From Paraflavisolibacter caeni (lineage in GTDB: Bacteria > Bacteroidota > Bacteroidia > Chitinophagales > Chitinophagaceae): a stretch of DNA of 64,000 nt. Every line of letters begins with the position of its first letter. The stretch's first letter is position 1. Below, piece by piece: positions 43,301-51,352 of this stretch. The notes beneath the pieces are model-generated. The model saw nothing but the letters and a program-made list of their open reading frames with translations, was not told the DNA's origin and searched no databases. Where the stretch lies: positions 1 to 64,000 of the forward strand of contig NZ_JAOTIF010000019.1 in the NCBI RefSeq assembly GCF_025628885.1. Reading direction: 5' to 3'. Both the position numbers and the translations under genes were made by a program.

Positions 43301-43473
43301 TCCTCGCTGGAGGCACCACGGTAGGTGGTTTGCACCATGATCACCGGCACGTCCATTTTAGGAAGCAGGTTATAGTTTAGATTGTTATAGCTGATATAGC
43401 CAAACAAGAGGAGCGTCACGAAGATCGTGATGATCAGTAACGGCCGCTTTATTGATAGTTCTGTTATAGACAT
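40315..43473 (-). CDS. RND efflux transporter permease (HAE1 type)
   Basis: A 1052-residue inner-membrane pump subunit with the AcrB-like layout: N-terminal helix (RPLLIITIFVTLLLFGYISY), first periplasmic loop, helices 2-7 around 335-540, second loop, helices 8-12 to about 1020. The proton-relay Asp pair of helix 4 is in LVVGILVDDSIVVLENI, and a Lys-bearing MGLVAKNAILLVDF segment follows in helix 10. It extrudes hydrophobic compounds by proton antiport. It is the last gene of the MarR-TolC-HlyD-RND operon; substrate not known. Confidence 0.94.
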   Translation of the reverse strand: MSITELSIKRPLLIITIFVTLLLFGYISYNNLNYNLLPKMDVPVIMVQTTYRGASSEEVQTSITKPVEDAISSIEGVDKITSTSREGASIVVVQLKQTANALNAQRDAERKINQIKALLPEEADEPVTSRFSMDDIPVLRVSASANISPSELYDIIDQKIKPVLSSVSGVGNVNLVGGTKREIKVNLDNDKLQAYSISPAQVNQAIAISNSSYPAGSVENKQDRMSLRLDAKITKVDELRNLILRENADGSKVLLKDVANVTDAETEITTINRINSVEGIGIEVSKQTDANTVNVTRDVQKKLDEVKKQYAGINFNYVVAVDQATYTLASADAVVHDLFLAVLIVAFVMLFFLHSLRSASFILVSLPSAMIPTFILMYLFGFSLNLMTLMALSLVVGILVDDSIVVLENIYRHMEMGKDKRTASLEGRKEIGFTALAITLVDVVVFVPLAMAGGLIGNILREFSLVVVFSTLMSLFVSFTLTPLLASRFGKLEVLNKSSLWGRLNLGFEKIIDNLKDQYAKILTWALGHKRYIFISAFVLFIGSFALVGAGFIGASFVGNSDRGEFVVQMELASQTPLYETNKAARRAEDILMTHPEIEKVFTKVGTSSSTSGLGNSSSSANMAEIAVKMVDNHKRKITTDDMGQKVRDELMQIPGVKVTVTPTSITGNAQMPIQIAIKGTDLDSIWTAARLIKNIVAKTPGTDYIEFSTKTPKSEIEIRLDREKMSDMGLSVGEVGAAVQLAFRGNDQSKFKENGEEYAINLLLEKFDRQDIESVKNLVVRNNKGANIRLADFAEVRETLGQSVLERTDRLNSIKITSAAVGRPAGTIVAEIQKSLANVHLPAGVQVDYEGDAKNQKDSFGSLGLALALAIVLIYLIMVALYESAVYPFVVLFSLPLALIGALLALALTMNSMTIFAIIGFIMLMGLVAKNAILLVDFTNQLKEEGYAVKDALIEAGKERLRPILMTTVAMIFGMLPIALATGASAEVKNGMAWVIIGGLTSSLLLTLVVVPSVYVVVEGAKNKVNKWFGIKKHLPTPATHIEIDEIEVAS

Positions 43474-43550
43474 TTTTAGTTTGGAGTTTGGGGTGTGGAG
43501 TTATCGTAACGAGTTGAAACATTGTTCGTTTGATATTCCTTGTCCTTTGG

Positions 43551-44627
43551 TTAGTTCTTTACGATTTCGATCTTGCTATTTTCGGTCAGGTTGATCTGGC
43601 CGTTTACTACAACTACTTCGCCTTGCTGGAGACCGCCGATCACTTCAACATTTTCACCCAGTTCGCGGCCAAGCACCAGTTTTCTTTGTTCAACGCCATT
43701 GCCTTTCACTACGTAGATATATGGATTCTTCATGCCTTCTGCAAGGGCCTTTTTCGGGATCTGCAGTGCGTCGGATTGCTGGCTCAGGCCAAACATTACT
43801 TTTACGTAAGTGCCTGCTTTCAATGCCTGGCCTGCATTGGCTACTTCCACTTCTACAGGGTAGTTGTGGTTGTCGTCACCTTTAGGAGAGATGAATGATA
43901 TTTGACCTCTGAAGGTTTTGCCGGGGAATACATCGCTACTTACCACTGCCTGTTGTCCGTTCTTCAATTTGTACACATCTTTTTCGTTGACCATTACTGC
44001 AGCTTTCAGGCTATTAACACTTACTATAGAAGCGATCACAGTTCCAGGGTTTACAAACTCGCCGGCTTCCAGGTTCTTGGTAACGACAATACCACTGATA
44101 GGAGCTATGATGTTTCCATCGGATATTTGCTGGCGGATCTGGTCTATCTGGATCTTATTGTTCTCGTAGTTGTATTTAATGTCGTTGTATTTTTCTTCTG
44201 TAGTCGCATTTCCTTCCATCAACTCTTTATAGGTCTTCATGTCTTTCTCCAGTTTGGCAGAAGAAAGCTGGGTAGATTGCAGATTCAGTTCCTTCAATCT
44301 TGTGTCTATTTTACCGATTACCTGGCCTTGAGCAACATAAGAACCTTCTTCTATATTCAGGCTTTTGATCATGCCCTGTACTGCAACGGCAATGTTTGCA
44401 TCTTTAGCTGGTTGCAATACAGCAGGCAGGGTAAAGTCGCCACTTACTGAAAGGATGCGGGCTGTATCTATAGAAACCGCAATAGGTATATTAGTCCGGT
44501 CAGCAGGTTTGTTGTTTTCGTCAATTTTTTTCTTGTTGTTCATCAACTTAAAAGCGGTGAGGCTAATGATCGCTAAAATTGCAACGATGGTGATGATTCT
44601 TCCGCCGATTCCTTTTTTCTGTTTCAT
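43551..44627 (-). CDS. HlyD/AcrA-type periplasmic adaptor
   Basis: A 358-residue membrane fusion protein. An N-terminal anchor (IITIVAILAIISLTAFKLM) precedes the lipoyl half-motif (VQGMIKSLNIEEGSYVAQGQVIGKID), a short hairpin of coiled coil (about 115-165), the second lipoyl half (IIAPISGIVVTKNLEAGEFVNPG) and the beta-barrel domain. It joins the RND pump to the outer-membrane channel encoded upstream. Spacing to the pump gene is 77 bp. Confidence 0.93.
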   Translation of the reverse strand: MKQKKGIGGRIITIVAILAIISLTAFKLMNNKKKIDENNKPADRTNIPIAVSIDTARILSVSGDFTLPAVLQPAKDANIAVAVQGMIKSLNIEEGSYVAQGQVIGKIDTRLKELNLQSTQLSSAKLEKDMKTYKELMEGNATTEEKYNDIKYNYENNKIQIDQIRQQISDGNIIAPISGIVVTKNLEAGEFVNPGTVIASIVSVNSLKAAVMVNEKDVYKLKNGQQAVVSSDVFPGKTFRGQISFISPKGDDNHNYPVEVEVANAGQALKAGTYVKVMFGLSQQSDALQIPKKALAEGMKNPYIYVVKGNGVEQRKLVLGRELGENVEVIGGLQQGEVVVVNGQINLTENSKIEIVKN

Positions 44628-44652
44628 GATTTATAAGTTGGAATAGTTTTGA

Positions 44653-46002
44653 TTAAAGTGTGTTGATAAAAGTTTTTAAGGTGCCCTTTGCCCTTTCGAG
44701 CTCTATATTGGCGACATAATAGTTGATCACTGAAGTGATGTAATTGTTCTGTGCTTCTTTATATGAATAATCTGCGTTGAGTAGCTCTGTCAGTGAGGTT
44801 GTTCCTTTCTGGTATTGAAGACTGGTAGTGGTGAACACATCCTGGGCCAGTGAAAGGTTCTCTTTATTTGTTTGCGCATTGGTGTAAGAGCTTAGCAACT
44901 TTGTCTGTGCATTCTGGTATTGCATCGTCAGGTTAGTCTCACTGATCTTCAGGTTGTTCATTGCATTTTCCAGGCTTAGCTGACTTTGCTTCAACTGGCT
45001 ATTGCGACGCATACCGCTGAAGATGGGGACATTCACTTTCAGACCTACTCCAGAGAAGTCGTACCAATTGCCATAAGTTTTGCTTATGGTGCCGCCAAAC
45101 GCCTGTTGGCCGTAGCGGTAGTACATAGAAACCGTAGGCAGGTAAGACGCCTTCTTACGCTTTACATCAATGTTGTACAGTTCAATGTTTTGTTGTTGTA
45201 TTTTATAATCCAGCTTGTTGCTTGGGCTAAAGTCCTGGTTAGCCAAAGGCTGCAGGGCAGTGCTGATGTTAACTGAATCTGTAATTGTCAGCGGTGCATT
45301 CAGCGGCATGCCAATAGCGTTTTTCAACTGGTTTAAAGCCACCTGGTAGTTGGTTTGTACTACCTGCTTTTGTGATTGAATGTTCAACAGGTTTACACGC
45401 ACCCGGTCGTAGTCAATTTTCTTGGCCACACCTTTTTCATACTGCAGCTTTAAGGTTGGGAGTAATTCCTGGTATTTCTTTTCGTTCTCAGCCAGCAACT
45501 TTTCCTGCTCCTTGTAGATCATTACCTGGTAATAAGCAGTAGCTGCATTGTAAATGATGATTTCATCATTCTTTTCCTTGTTCAGGTCGGCTAACTGTGT
45601 ATTAGGCTTTGCTGCTTTGATGCCCAGGAGCATGGATTGGTCAAAAATAGTCTGTTCGGCCTGCAATGTGGCGACCGTAGTGTATTTGTTGCCAAAGCTC
45701 ACCTTGGTTTCCGAGGGACCGAAAACACCTGCCGGAATCACTGTAGTTTGCAGCTTCAGGTTGTCATCAGCAGCAAGGTTGGCATTTACCTGTGGCAGGT
45801 AGCTGGCCAGGGCTTCTTTGGCTTTATAGTCAGCTATGACCTGTTCATTTTTGAAAATATCCAGGCTGGGGTGGTTCTGTAAGGCGAACTCGAGGCTTTG
45901 CTTTAAGGAAAGCGTGTTTGTTTGCGCATTACCTGCAAAGGCGAATAGCAGGGCTGTTGTCAGCAAGTATAAAAACTTAATATTCATTCTACTTCGTATC
46001 AT
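44653..46002 (-). CDS. TolC-family outer-membrane channel
   Basis: A 449-residue exported protein (signal FLYLLTTALLFAFAGNAQ). The two tandem halves each carry long amphipathic helices, e.g. LAENEKKYQELLPTLKLQYEKGVAKKIDYDRVRVN and the repeat LSLAQDVFTTTSLQYQKGTTSLTELLNADYSY, typical of TolC/NodT proteins. It forms the exit duct of the pump. Start at 46002 or 45987 (MNIKFLY). Between it and marR is a possible regulator site. Confidence 0.92.
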   Translation of the reverse strand: MIRSRMNIKFLYLLTTALLFAFAGNAQTNTLSLKQSLEFALQNHPSLDIFKNEQVIADYKAKEALASYLPQVNANLAADDNLKLQTTVIPAGVFGPSETKVSFGNKYTTVATLQAEQTIFDQSMLLGIKAAKPNTQLADLNKEKNDEIIIYNAATAYYQVMIYKEQEKLLAENEKKYQELLPTLKLQYEKGVAKKIDYDRVRVNLLNIQSQKQVVQTNYQVALNQLKNAIGMPLNAPLTITDSVNISTALQPLANQDFSPSNKLDYKIQQQNIELYNIDVKRKKASYLPTVSMYYRYGQQAFGGTISKTYGNWYDFSGVGLKVNVPIFSGMRRNSQLKQSQLSLENAMNNLKISETNLTMQYQNAQTKLLSSYTNAQTNKENLSLAQDVFTTTSLQYQKGTTSLTELLNADYSYKEAQNNYITSVINYYVANIELERAKGTLKTFINTL

Positions 46003-46044
46003 ACTTTATATGTCTAAAAAATTAATTTGTTGATGCTGTCTATT

Positions 46045-46059
46045 GTTGATTATGTCAAC
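46045..46059. promoter_or_regulatory. possible MarR operator GTTGA-N5-TCAAC
   Basis: GTTGATTATGTCAAC is a 5+5+5 palindrome between marR and the tolC-like gene, overlapping the marR stop codon. Its GA-AT-GTCAACTA core resembles the site at 46571-46584. Confidence 0.5.
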
Positions 46060-46507
46060 TATCTGCATGAATTTTTTTACAATCTGTGGATTGTTTTATC
46101 GTGAGTAGTACCTCGCGAAAGATGTTCATTTTTTCTTCAGGAATGGATTGCGTGATCTCCTGGAAAACTTCATTCAATACTTGCATCGCTTTGTCCAGCA
46201 TTTGCTGACCGGCCTTGGTTATTACTAAAATCTTTCTCCTTCTATCCGAGTTGTCATTCACTCTCACCACCAGGTTTTTCTCTTCCAGGGCGTCCAAATG
46301 CCGCATGACAGCTGATTTATCCTTGCCTGCAAACTCAGCCAGGTCCGACTGGATGGTATCTTTTCTCTTTGATAAAATATACAGGACGCCAAACTGCTCT
46401 GTTGTAAGGTTGATGTCTTGTTCTACAATCTGTTGGTGTACTTTTTTGCAAAATTTGAAATTGACTTCTCCCAACAAGAGTGCAGTTGAATATTGTGTTT
46501 CGTTCAT
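46055..46507 (-). CDS. MarR-family transcriptional regulator
   Basis: A 150-residue winged-helix protein. The recognition region is DLAEFAGKDKSAVMRHLDALEEKNLVVRV and the wing is NDNSDRRRKILVITKAGQQML (D-x-R in the wing is the family signature). Dimer helices lie at both ends. It is the first gene of the efflux operon and is likely an autorepressor relieved by a ligand. The two palindromes flanking it support this. Confidence 0.92.
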   Translation of the reverse strand: MNETQYSTALLLGEVNFKFCKKVHQQIVEQDINLTTEQFGVLYILSKRKDTIQSDLAEFAGKDKSAVMRHLDALEEKNLVVRVNDNSDRRRKILVITKAGQQMLDKAMQVLNEVFQEITQSIPEEKMNIFREVLLTIKQSTDCKKIHADS

Positions 46508-46569
46508 CTGGGTTATCTTTTTAAATCGCCATTATTTCTAATAGCGGTACAAAGATAAAAATAAATAGG

Positions 46570-46584
46570 TGACATAGTCAACTA
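46570..46584. promoter_or_regulatory. possible MarR operator TGACATAGTCA
   Basis: TGAC-ATA-GTCA (46570-46580) followed by ACTA lies about 63 bp upstream of the marR start. GACATAGTCAACTA shares 11 of 14 bases with GATTATGTCAACTA near 46048-46061. Confidence 0.5.
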
Positions 46585-46754
46585 ATATCGGTAAAAGTAT
46601 GGTGGTGATCGGTTAACGGCAGAAAAATGAGATGAAAGGTGGTTTTTTTGAGATGAAAGGGCGGGGCAGGAGATGATAGAAGGCAGATGATTGATGATAG
46701 ATGTTAGATGACAAATGATAGAGGGAGAGTGGGAGTTGATGGGCAATTGGGGGC
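46585..46754. other. spacer with repeated GATGA motifs
   Basis: No gene is seen. The spacer contains GAGATGAAAGG twice (46629-46639, 46650-46660) and then a long GATGATAGAAGGCAGATGATTGATGATAG-type repeat (46671-46730). Confidence 0.65.
46671..46730. repeat. GATGATAGA-type repeat array
   Basis: Successive imperfect GATGATAGA, GATGATTGATGATAGATG, TTAGATGACAAATGATAGAGGGAGAG units. Longest uninterrupted run of this repeat type in the window. Confidence 0.75.
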
Positions 46755-46789
46755 ATGAAAATGCCCGGTTTATGGCCGGGCATTTTCAT
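46755..46789 (-). terminator. terminator of the LolA-like gene
   Basis: ATGAAAATGCCCGG (46755-46768) pairs perfectly with CCGGGCATTTTCAT (46776-46789), loop TTTATGG. It lies 41 bp beyond the stop of the minus-strand gene at 46831. Confidence 0.85.
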
Positions 46790-46830
46790 TTAGAAATTGT
46801 GATGTTGTATAGTTATATAAGCACAACAGC

Positions 46831-47559
46831 TTAATTAGCTGGCATTTCGAAGATCTTGGGGTCTATTTCCTTGTTTACTTCTACTTTTTTGAAGGTTGTA
46901 GCCAAGCTAAAGCCTTGTGGTAGTGCGACTTCTGTTTTATATGGCATGGTAAAGCCATAATCGGTTTTCTTATAATCCGAAAACGAAATTTCTACTTCAG
47001 CTTCCTGGCCACCCATGTTGGCTACTTTTACCACTTTGACGAGGTAATACGTATTGGCATCGATGAAGTAGGTTGTTGTATCCTGCTCTTTTGTTGACAG
47101 CTTTATTTTATAAGCATCTGCGTTGGCTACTTTTTCTTTTCCTACCAATTCTGCCTTGTTGCCATGAGCCTGGTAGTCTAATAAAGCGCCGCCAATCACC
47201 ATTTGGTCTTTGCTGGCATTAAATTGTTCTGCTGGCAGCGGTTGCGGAGCAGAGCTTCCCATCATAGGGTTGATCATCCAACCACCTTTTTCATTCATGG
47301 CATTTACGATCTTCTGGCCATTAAATTCCATTTCGCTTTTATAGCCTTTACCGTTCAGGATATAAGAGGTGATTGGGGCTTGATTTCCCATTAAATCCAC
47401 AGCACCTTCCATGTAAAGGGATTTTATCTGGCTGACCTTTTCCTTGCCACCTATAGCGGATATATGCTTGCTGATGATTTCGTCGGCTGTCTGGGCTTGA
47501 ACTAAAATCGTGCTGAACAGAGCAGTCGCTGCCAGCAAACCTGTTTTGAGAATTTTCAT
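46831..47559 (-). CDS. exported LolA-like (outer-membrane lipoprotein-sorting fold) protein
   Basis: A 242-residue protein with signal MKILKTGLLAATALFSTILVQAQ. It begins TADEIISKHISAIGGKEKVSQIKSLYMEG, the usual opening of LolA/LppX-like proteins, and continues with repeated strands (YKSEMEFNGQKIVNAMNEKGGWMINP; TTYFIDANTYYLVKV; YGFTMPYKTEV). The fold makes a half-barrel for lipids. The exact ligand is unknown. Common as single genes in Bacteroidota. Confidence 0.82.
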   Translation of the reverse strand: MKILKTGLLAATALFSTILVQAQTADEIISKHISAIGGKEKVSQIKSLYMEGAVDLMGNQAPITSYILNGKGYKSEMEFNGQKIVNAMNEKGGWMINPMMGSSAPQPLPAEQFNASKDQMVIGGALLDYQAHGNKAELVGKEKVANADAYKIKLSTKEQDTTTYFIDANTYYLVKVVKVANMGGQEAEVEISFSDYKKTDYGFTMPYKTEVALPQGFSLATTFKKVEVNKEIDPKIFEMPAN

Positions 47560-47678
47560 TGTTGTTTCATTAAGTGTGGTGATAAAACTAGGTAATTCTT
47601 CAGTTAGATGAGTTATTTATTTGATAAATGGCGGGGAAGGTGCATCCATTCGTCGCAGCATTTTCTCCGCTTGTCTCA

Positions 47679-47714
47679 TTTGGGAGGGATAAAAAGTAAG
47701 TTCAAGTAAATTTG
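47679..47714 (+). promoter_or_regulatory. TAAATTTG promoter of the TonB-type receptor gene
   Basis: TTTG (47679-47682) and TAAATTTG (47707-47714) match the Bacteroidota consensus, with a slightly long 24-bp spacer. The ATG follows 17 bp after the -7 box. Confidence 0.45.
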
Positions 47715-47730
47715 CGTCATAATTACGTTT

Positions 47731-50409
47731 ATGAAAAGGATATTGTTTTTAGTGATGGCGGCGTTTTTAACGCTTTCTCTCTACGCCCAGTTTCCGGTCG
47801 GCGTACCTGCCGGGGGAAAGACGGGCCAGAAAGCACCCAGTATTGGTCATATTTATGGAAAGATCGTTGATAGCACTGGTAAGCCAATTGCCGAGGCATC
47901 AGTGATGTTAATGCAGAATAAACTTGATACCGTTACCAAGAAAAGGAAGGAAGTGTTGCTGAAAGGAATGCTTACTAAAGGAAATGGCGATTTCAACTTT
48001 GAGGACCTGCCTATTTTTGGACAATTGAAGCTGAAGATCTCTGCGACAGGGTATGCCCCGGTAGAGCAAACTGTGGCTTTTCAAATGAAAATGCCTGCAG
48101 GGGGGCAAAGGCCTGCAAATGGCGGAACACCGGATATGTCGGCCATCAGCAGTGCGTTGAATAACGTTGATAAAGATTTGGGAAATATTACCCTTAAGAC
48201 CGATGTGCAACAACTTCAGAACGTTGTCGTCGCTTCTTCTACCGGACGGTTGAGGATGGATATTGATAAAAAAGTGTTTTCTGTAGATGCGAATATCGTT
48301 TCTGCTGGTGGTACCGCTGTGGATGTGATGAAGAATGTGCCTTCTGTGCAAGTAGATATGGATGGGAACGTTACCCTCCGTAATGCTTCTCCGCAGATCT
48401 ATGTGGACGGCAGGCCCACTACGCTTACGCTGGACCAGATCCCGGCCGACGCTATTGAAAGTGTAGAGGTGATCACCAACCCTTCAGCAAAGTACGACGC
48501 TTCAGGAGGAACTGCGGGTATCCTGAATATCGTTTTAAAGAAAAATAAGAAGACCGGCTATAATGGAAATGTACAGGCTGGTGTGGACAAGCGTGGCGGT
48601 TTGAACGGCGGTGGTAGCTTTAATCTGCGCCAAAATAAAATAAACCTTTCTCTGTCCACTTTTGGCAACCAGAACAGGAACCGGAATACCGGCAGTACCG
48701 AGATCAAAAGCCTGGCGAATTCACCTGCCTTGCTAGTTGATCAGGCTAACAAGAACCGTAATAATGGTGGTTTCCTTTTCGGGCGTCTAGGGCTCGACTA
48801 TTTTATTACCAACCGCACTACACTCTATGTAAGCGGGGTAAAGGTGCATGGCAGTTTCAAACCAGAAGACTTCCTTAAAACGGATAGTTCTTACGAAAAT
48901 GGTAACTATATCAGCTATAGCGAACGCAATGCTAACAATAACAGGGAATTCAATGCTGGTGGTCTGCAAGGCGGCTTCAAATACCTCTTCCCCAAGCAAG
49001 GTGAGGAGTTGACCGGGGATATTAATTTCTTCTCGGGCAAAAGCGAGAATAATGCGCTCTACAATACAGATATTTATAATAAGGCCGGAGGTGTGCAAAC
49101 CGGCAACATCCGCCAGCAGGTAATGGGTGATGGAACTAACCGGTTCCTGACGATGCAGGTGGATTATGTAAAACCTTTTAAAGGTTCGGCCAAGCTGGAA
49201 ACAGGTTTGCGGGCTCAATTGCGTAAAATGAGCAACCAACAGGGAAACTTCTTTTATGATGCGACTTCCGGGCAATTCATAGAGATCCCGTCCACCAGCA
49301 ATAACTACGAGAGTGATGATGATGTGTATGCGGGTTATCTTTCTTATACCAACAGTTACAAGAATTTTGGTTATAAGCTGGGACTGCGTGCAGAGAGTTC
49401 TCAATATGATGGAACATTGATTGATAAAAAGGAAACTTTCGGCAATACGTATCCGATTAGCCTGTTCCCTTCTATCTTCCTGAGCCAGAAACTGAAAAAC
49501 AACCAGGAATTACAGCTGAGCTATACCCGCAGGATCAACAGGCCATTCTTTATGCAACTGATCCCGTTCATTGATTCTACGGACCAGTTGAACTGGAGCA
49601 AGGGTAATCCCGACCTGAAGCCTGAGTTTACCAACTCGCTGGAAGCTTCTTATACTAAAACGTTAAAGGGCGGACATACTTTATTGGGGTCGGTTTATTA
49701 TAAATACTCGACTGACCTGATCACCCGCTACCTGGATACGCTGACCATTGCTGATGGTTCCAAGAGAAATGTGAATACTTATATCAATGCCAACTCGAGC
49801 CGTTCGATTGGTGCGGAGCTGACGTCGCAAAATACTATTACCAAGTGGTGGGATATGAATACCAATGTGAACATCTACAATTCCGAGATCAAGATAGATC
49901 CTGAACTGGGAGCGTCACAAGAAGCACTCTGGAGCTGGTTTGGTAAGATCAACTCCAACTTTAAGCTGCCTAAAAATTTTACTGTTCAGTTATCCGGAAC
50001 TTACCAGTCTAAAACCAACCTGCCTCCTAATAGCGGTGGTGGCGGACAGCGCGGTGGTCCTGGTGGCGGTGGCCCTGGCGGCGGAGGTCCCGGTGGTGGT
50101 TTTTCTCAAAGTGCTGCGCAGGGATATATCAAATCTACCTATGGTATCGATGCTGCTTTGAAAAAGAGTTTCCTGAAGAACAATGCCGCTTCGGTAACGT
50201 TTAGTGTGAACGACATTTTCCAGACCCGGAGGATGGATCAGTATTCTGAGAGCGATTTTTACATCCAGAACAGTCACCGTCTAGGCGACTCTCCTATGAT
50301 GCGTTTGACATTTGCGTTCCGCTTTGGTAAGATGGATGCATCATTGTTCAAAAGGAAGAATACGAAAGCGGAAGGAGAAGGCATGCAGGGAGCGATGGAT
50401 AGCATGTAG
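47731..50409 (+). CDS. TonB-dependent receptor-like outer-membrane protein
   Basis: An 892-residue protein: signal peptide, CarboxypepD-regulatory domain (about 40-120, GHIYGKIVDSTGKPIAEASVML), plug domain (about 165-270, with VDVMKNVPSVQVDMDGNVTLRNASPQIYVDGRP), and a C-terminal barrel ending MRLTFAFRFGKMD. It belongs to the outer-membrane beta-barrel family (OMP_b-brl_3) near SusC but has no SusD partner. A Gly-rich insertion (about 769-791, GGG/PGG units) lies in a late barrel loop. Substrate unknown. Confidence 0.9.
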   Translation: MKRILFLVMAAFLTLSLYAQFPVGVPAGGKTGQKAPSIGHIYGKIVDSTGKPIAEASVMLMQNKLDTVTKKRKEVLLKGMLTKGNGDFNFEDLPIFGQLKLKISATGYAPVEQTVAFQMKMPAGGQRPANGGTPDMSAISSALNNVDKDLGNITLKTDVQQLQNVVVASSTGRLRMDIDKKVFSVDANIVSAGGTAVDVMKNVPSVQVDMDGNVTLRNASPQIYVDGRPTTLTLDQIPADAIESVEVITNPSAKYDASGGTAGILNIVLKKNKKTGYNGNVQAGVDKRGGLNGGGSFNLRQNKINLSLSTFGNQNRNRNTGSTEIKSLANSPALLVDQANKNRNNGGFLFGRLGLDYFITNRTTLYVSGVKVHGSFKPEDFLKTDSSYENGNYISYSERNANNNREFNAGGLQGGFKYLFPKQGEELTGDINFFSGKSENNALYNTDIYNKAGGVQTGNIRQQVMGDGTNRFLTMQVDYVKPFKGSAKLETGLRAQLRKMSNQQGNFFYDATSGQFIEIPSTSNNYESDDDVYAGYLSYTNSYKNFGYKLGLRAESSQYDGTLIDKKETFGNTYPISLFPSIFLSQKLKNNQELQLSYTRRINRPFFMQLIPFIDSTDQLNWSKGNPDLKPEFTNSLEASYTKTLKGGHTLLGSVYYKYSTDLITRYLDTLTIADGSKRNVNTYINANSSRSIGAELTSQNTITKWWDMNTNVNIYNSEIKIDPELGASQEALWSWFGKINSNFKLPKNFTVQLSGTYQSKTNLPPNSGGGGQRGGPGGGGPGGGGPGGGFSQSAAQGYIKSTYGIDAALKKSFLKNNAASVTFSVNDIFQTRRMDQYSESDFYIQNSHRLGDSPMMRLTFAFRFGKMDASLFKRKNTKAEGEGMQGAMDSM

Positions 50410-50430
50410 AGGGGAATGATGAATGAATTG

Positions 50431-50468
50431 AATGACGAATGGGCCTTGGCCCATTCGTCATTTTTTTT
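50431..50468 (+). terminator. terminator built from a GAATGACGAATG repeat
   Basis: AATGACGAATGGGCC (50431-50445) pairs perfectly with GGCCCATTCGTCATT (50448-50462), a two-base loop, then a T-run to 50468. The left arm is exactly the dispersed repeat motif. Confidence 0.88.
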
Positions 50469-50476
50469 GACATTCA

Positions 50477-51352
50477 TCAGGTGTTGATGGGTTGTTCGAG
50501 TAAGAAGTGGTTGAGGGATTCTAAAAGGGTGTGGGGCTTCAGGGGTTTGTGGATGCATTGGTTGAAGCCAACTTCGAGGCTACGTTTGTCGGAGTCGGGA
50601 TAATAACCGGCTGTCAGGGCTATGATGGGGATTTGGGAGGCCAGTTTTTTACGCATGTAGTTTGCTGCCTGGAAACCATCAACGTGTGGCATTTGGAGGT
50701 CGAGCAGCACAAGGTCATAGTTCCTGTTTTTTTCATACAGGTCTAATGCTTCCCTGCCATCACTGGCAATATCAACCAGCATTCCTTCTTTTTTCAGCAG
50801 GTGTTCAATGATCTTCTGGTTGAGTTCGTTGTCATCGGCTACCAATATTCTTTTGCCTGCAAGCTTTTTTTCTGTGGGTTGTGCGGCTTCTGTTTTGGCT
50901 TCTTTGCGAAATTTGAGTAAGAATTTAAAAGTGGTCCCAACACCATACAAGCTGTTAATGTCTGCCTTGCCGCCGCCCTCCTCCACCACTCTGCGGGCTT
51001 TGGTCAGCTGGCGTTTATAGGTAAACAAATTGATTCCTGGTTCCTCAAGAATCTTTCCTCCATTATCGGTGACGGCAAATTCCAGTAATACTTCTTTTTC
51101 GGCTTGTAGCAGCTGTTTTACTGAGACCATGATGCTGGTCGCTCCCACGTATTCAGCAGCCGTGTTCATGAGCAGTTCCAATGTATCCAGCAAAACTTGC
51201 TTGTTGCCAATGAGTGTAAGTGGTTCTACGAGGTCATCAACTCTTTGTAGTTTTATTCGCCGGTATTTTTCATTAAAATGAAATTCGTGCAGGCATTCTT
51301 CAATTATTTGTTGAAGCTTAAAGGTTTGTTTTTCAGATGTGAACTTATTCAT
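50477..51352 (-). CDS. kinase-like ATPase fused to a response-regulator receiver
   Basis: A 291-residue protein. Residues 1-150 resemble a histidine-kinase ATPase domain (N-box-like LLDTLELLMNTAAEY, FAVTDNGGKI and GVGTTFKFLLKF), but there is no HisKA helix with a phospho-His. Residues 165-285 form a receiver: KRILVADDNELNQKII, phospho-Asp in LVLLDLQMPHVDG, Thr in ALTAG, Lys in IHKPLKP. It looks like a hybrid kinase fragment that may receive a phosphate from another kinase. The ATPase part has lost the G1 Asp-x-Gly canonical spacing only partly. Confidence 0.82.
   Translation of the reverse strand: MNKFTSEKQTFKLQQIIEECLHEFHFNEKYRRIKLQRVDDLVEPLTLIGNKQVLLDTLELLMNTAAEYVGATSIMVSVKQLLQAEKEVLLEFAVTDNGGKILEEPGINLFTYKRQLTKARRVVEEGGGKADINSLYGVGTTFKFLLKFRKEAKTEAAQPTEKKLAGKRILVADDNELNQKIIEHLLKKEGMLVDIASDGREALDLYEKNRNYDLVLLDLQMPHVDGFQAANYMRKKLASQIPIIALTAGYYPDSDKRSLEVGFNQCIHKPLKPHTLLESLNHFLLEQPINT

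Noticed and set aside
43902-44450. 182-codon frame antisense to the HlyD-type gene
   Set aside because: Shadow of the adaptor gene; Phe/Tyr/Val-rich composition is an antisense artefact.
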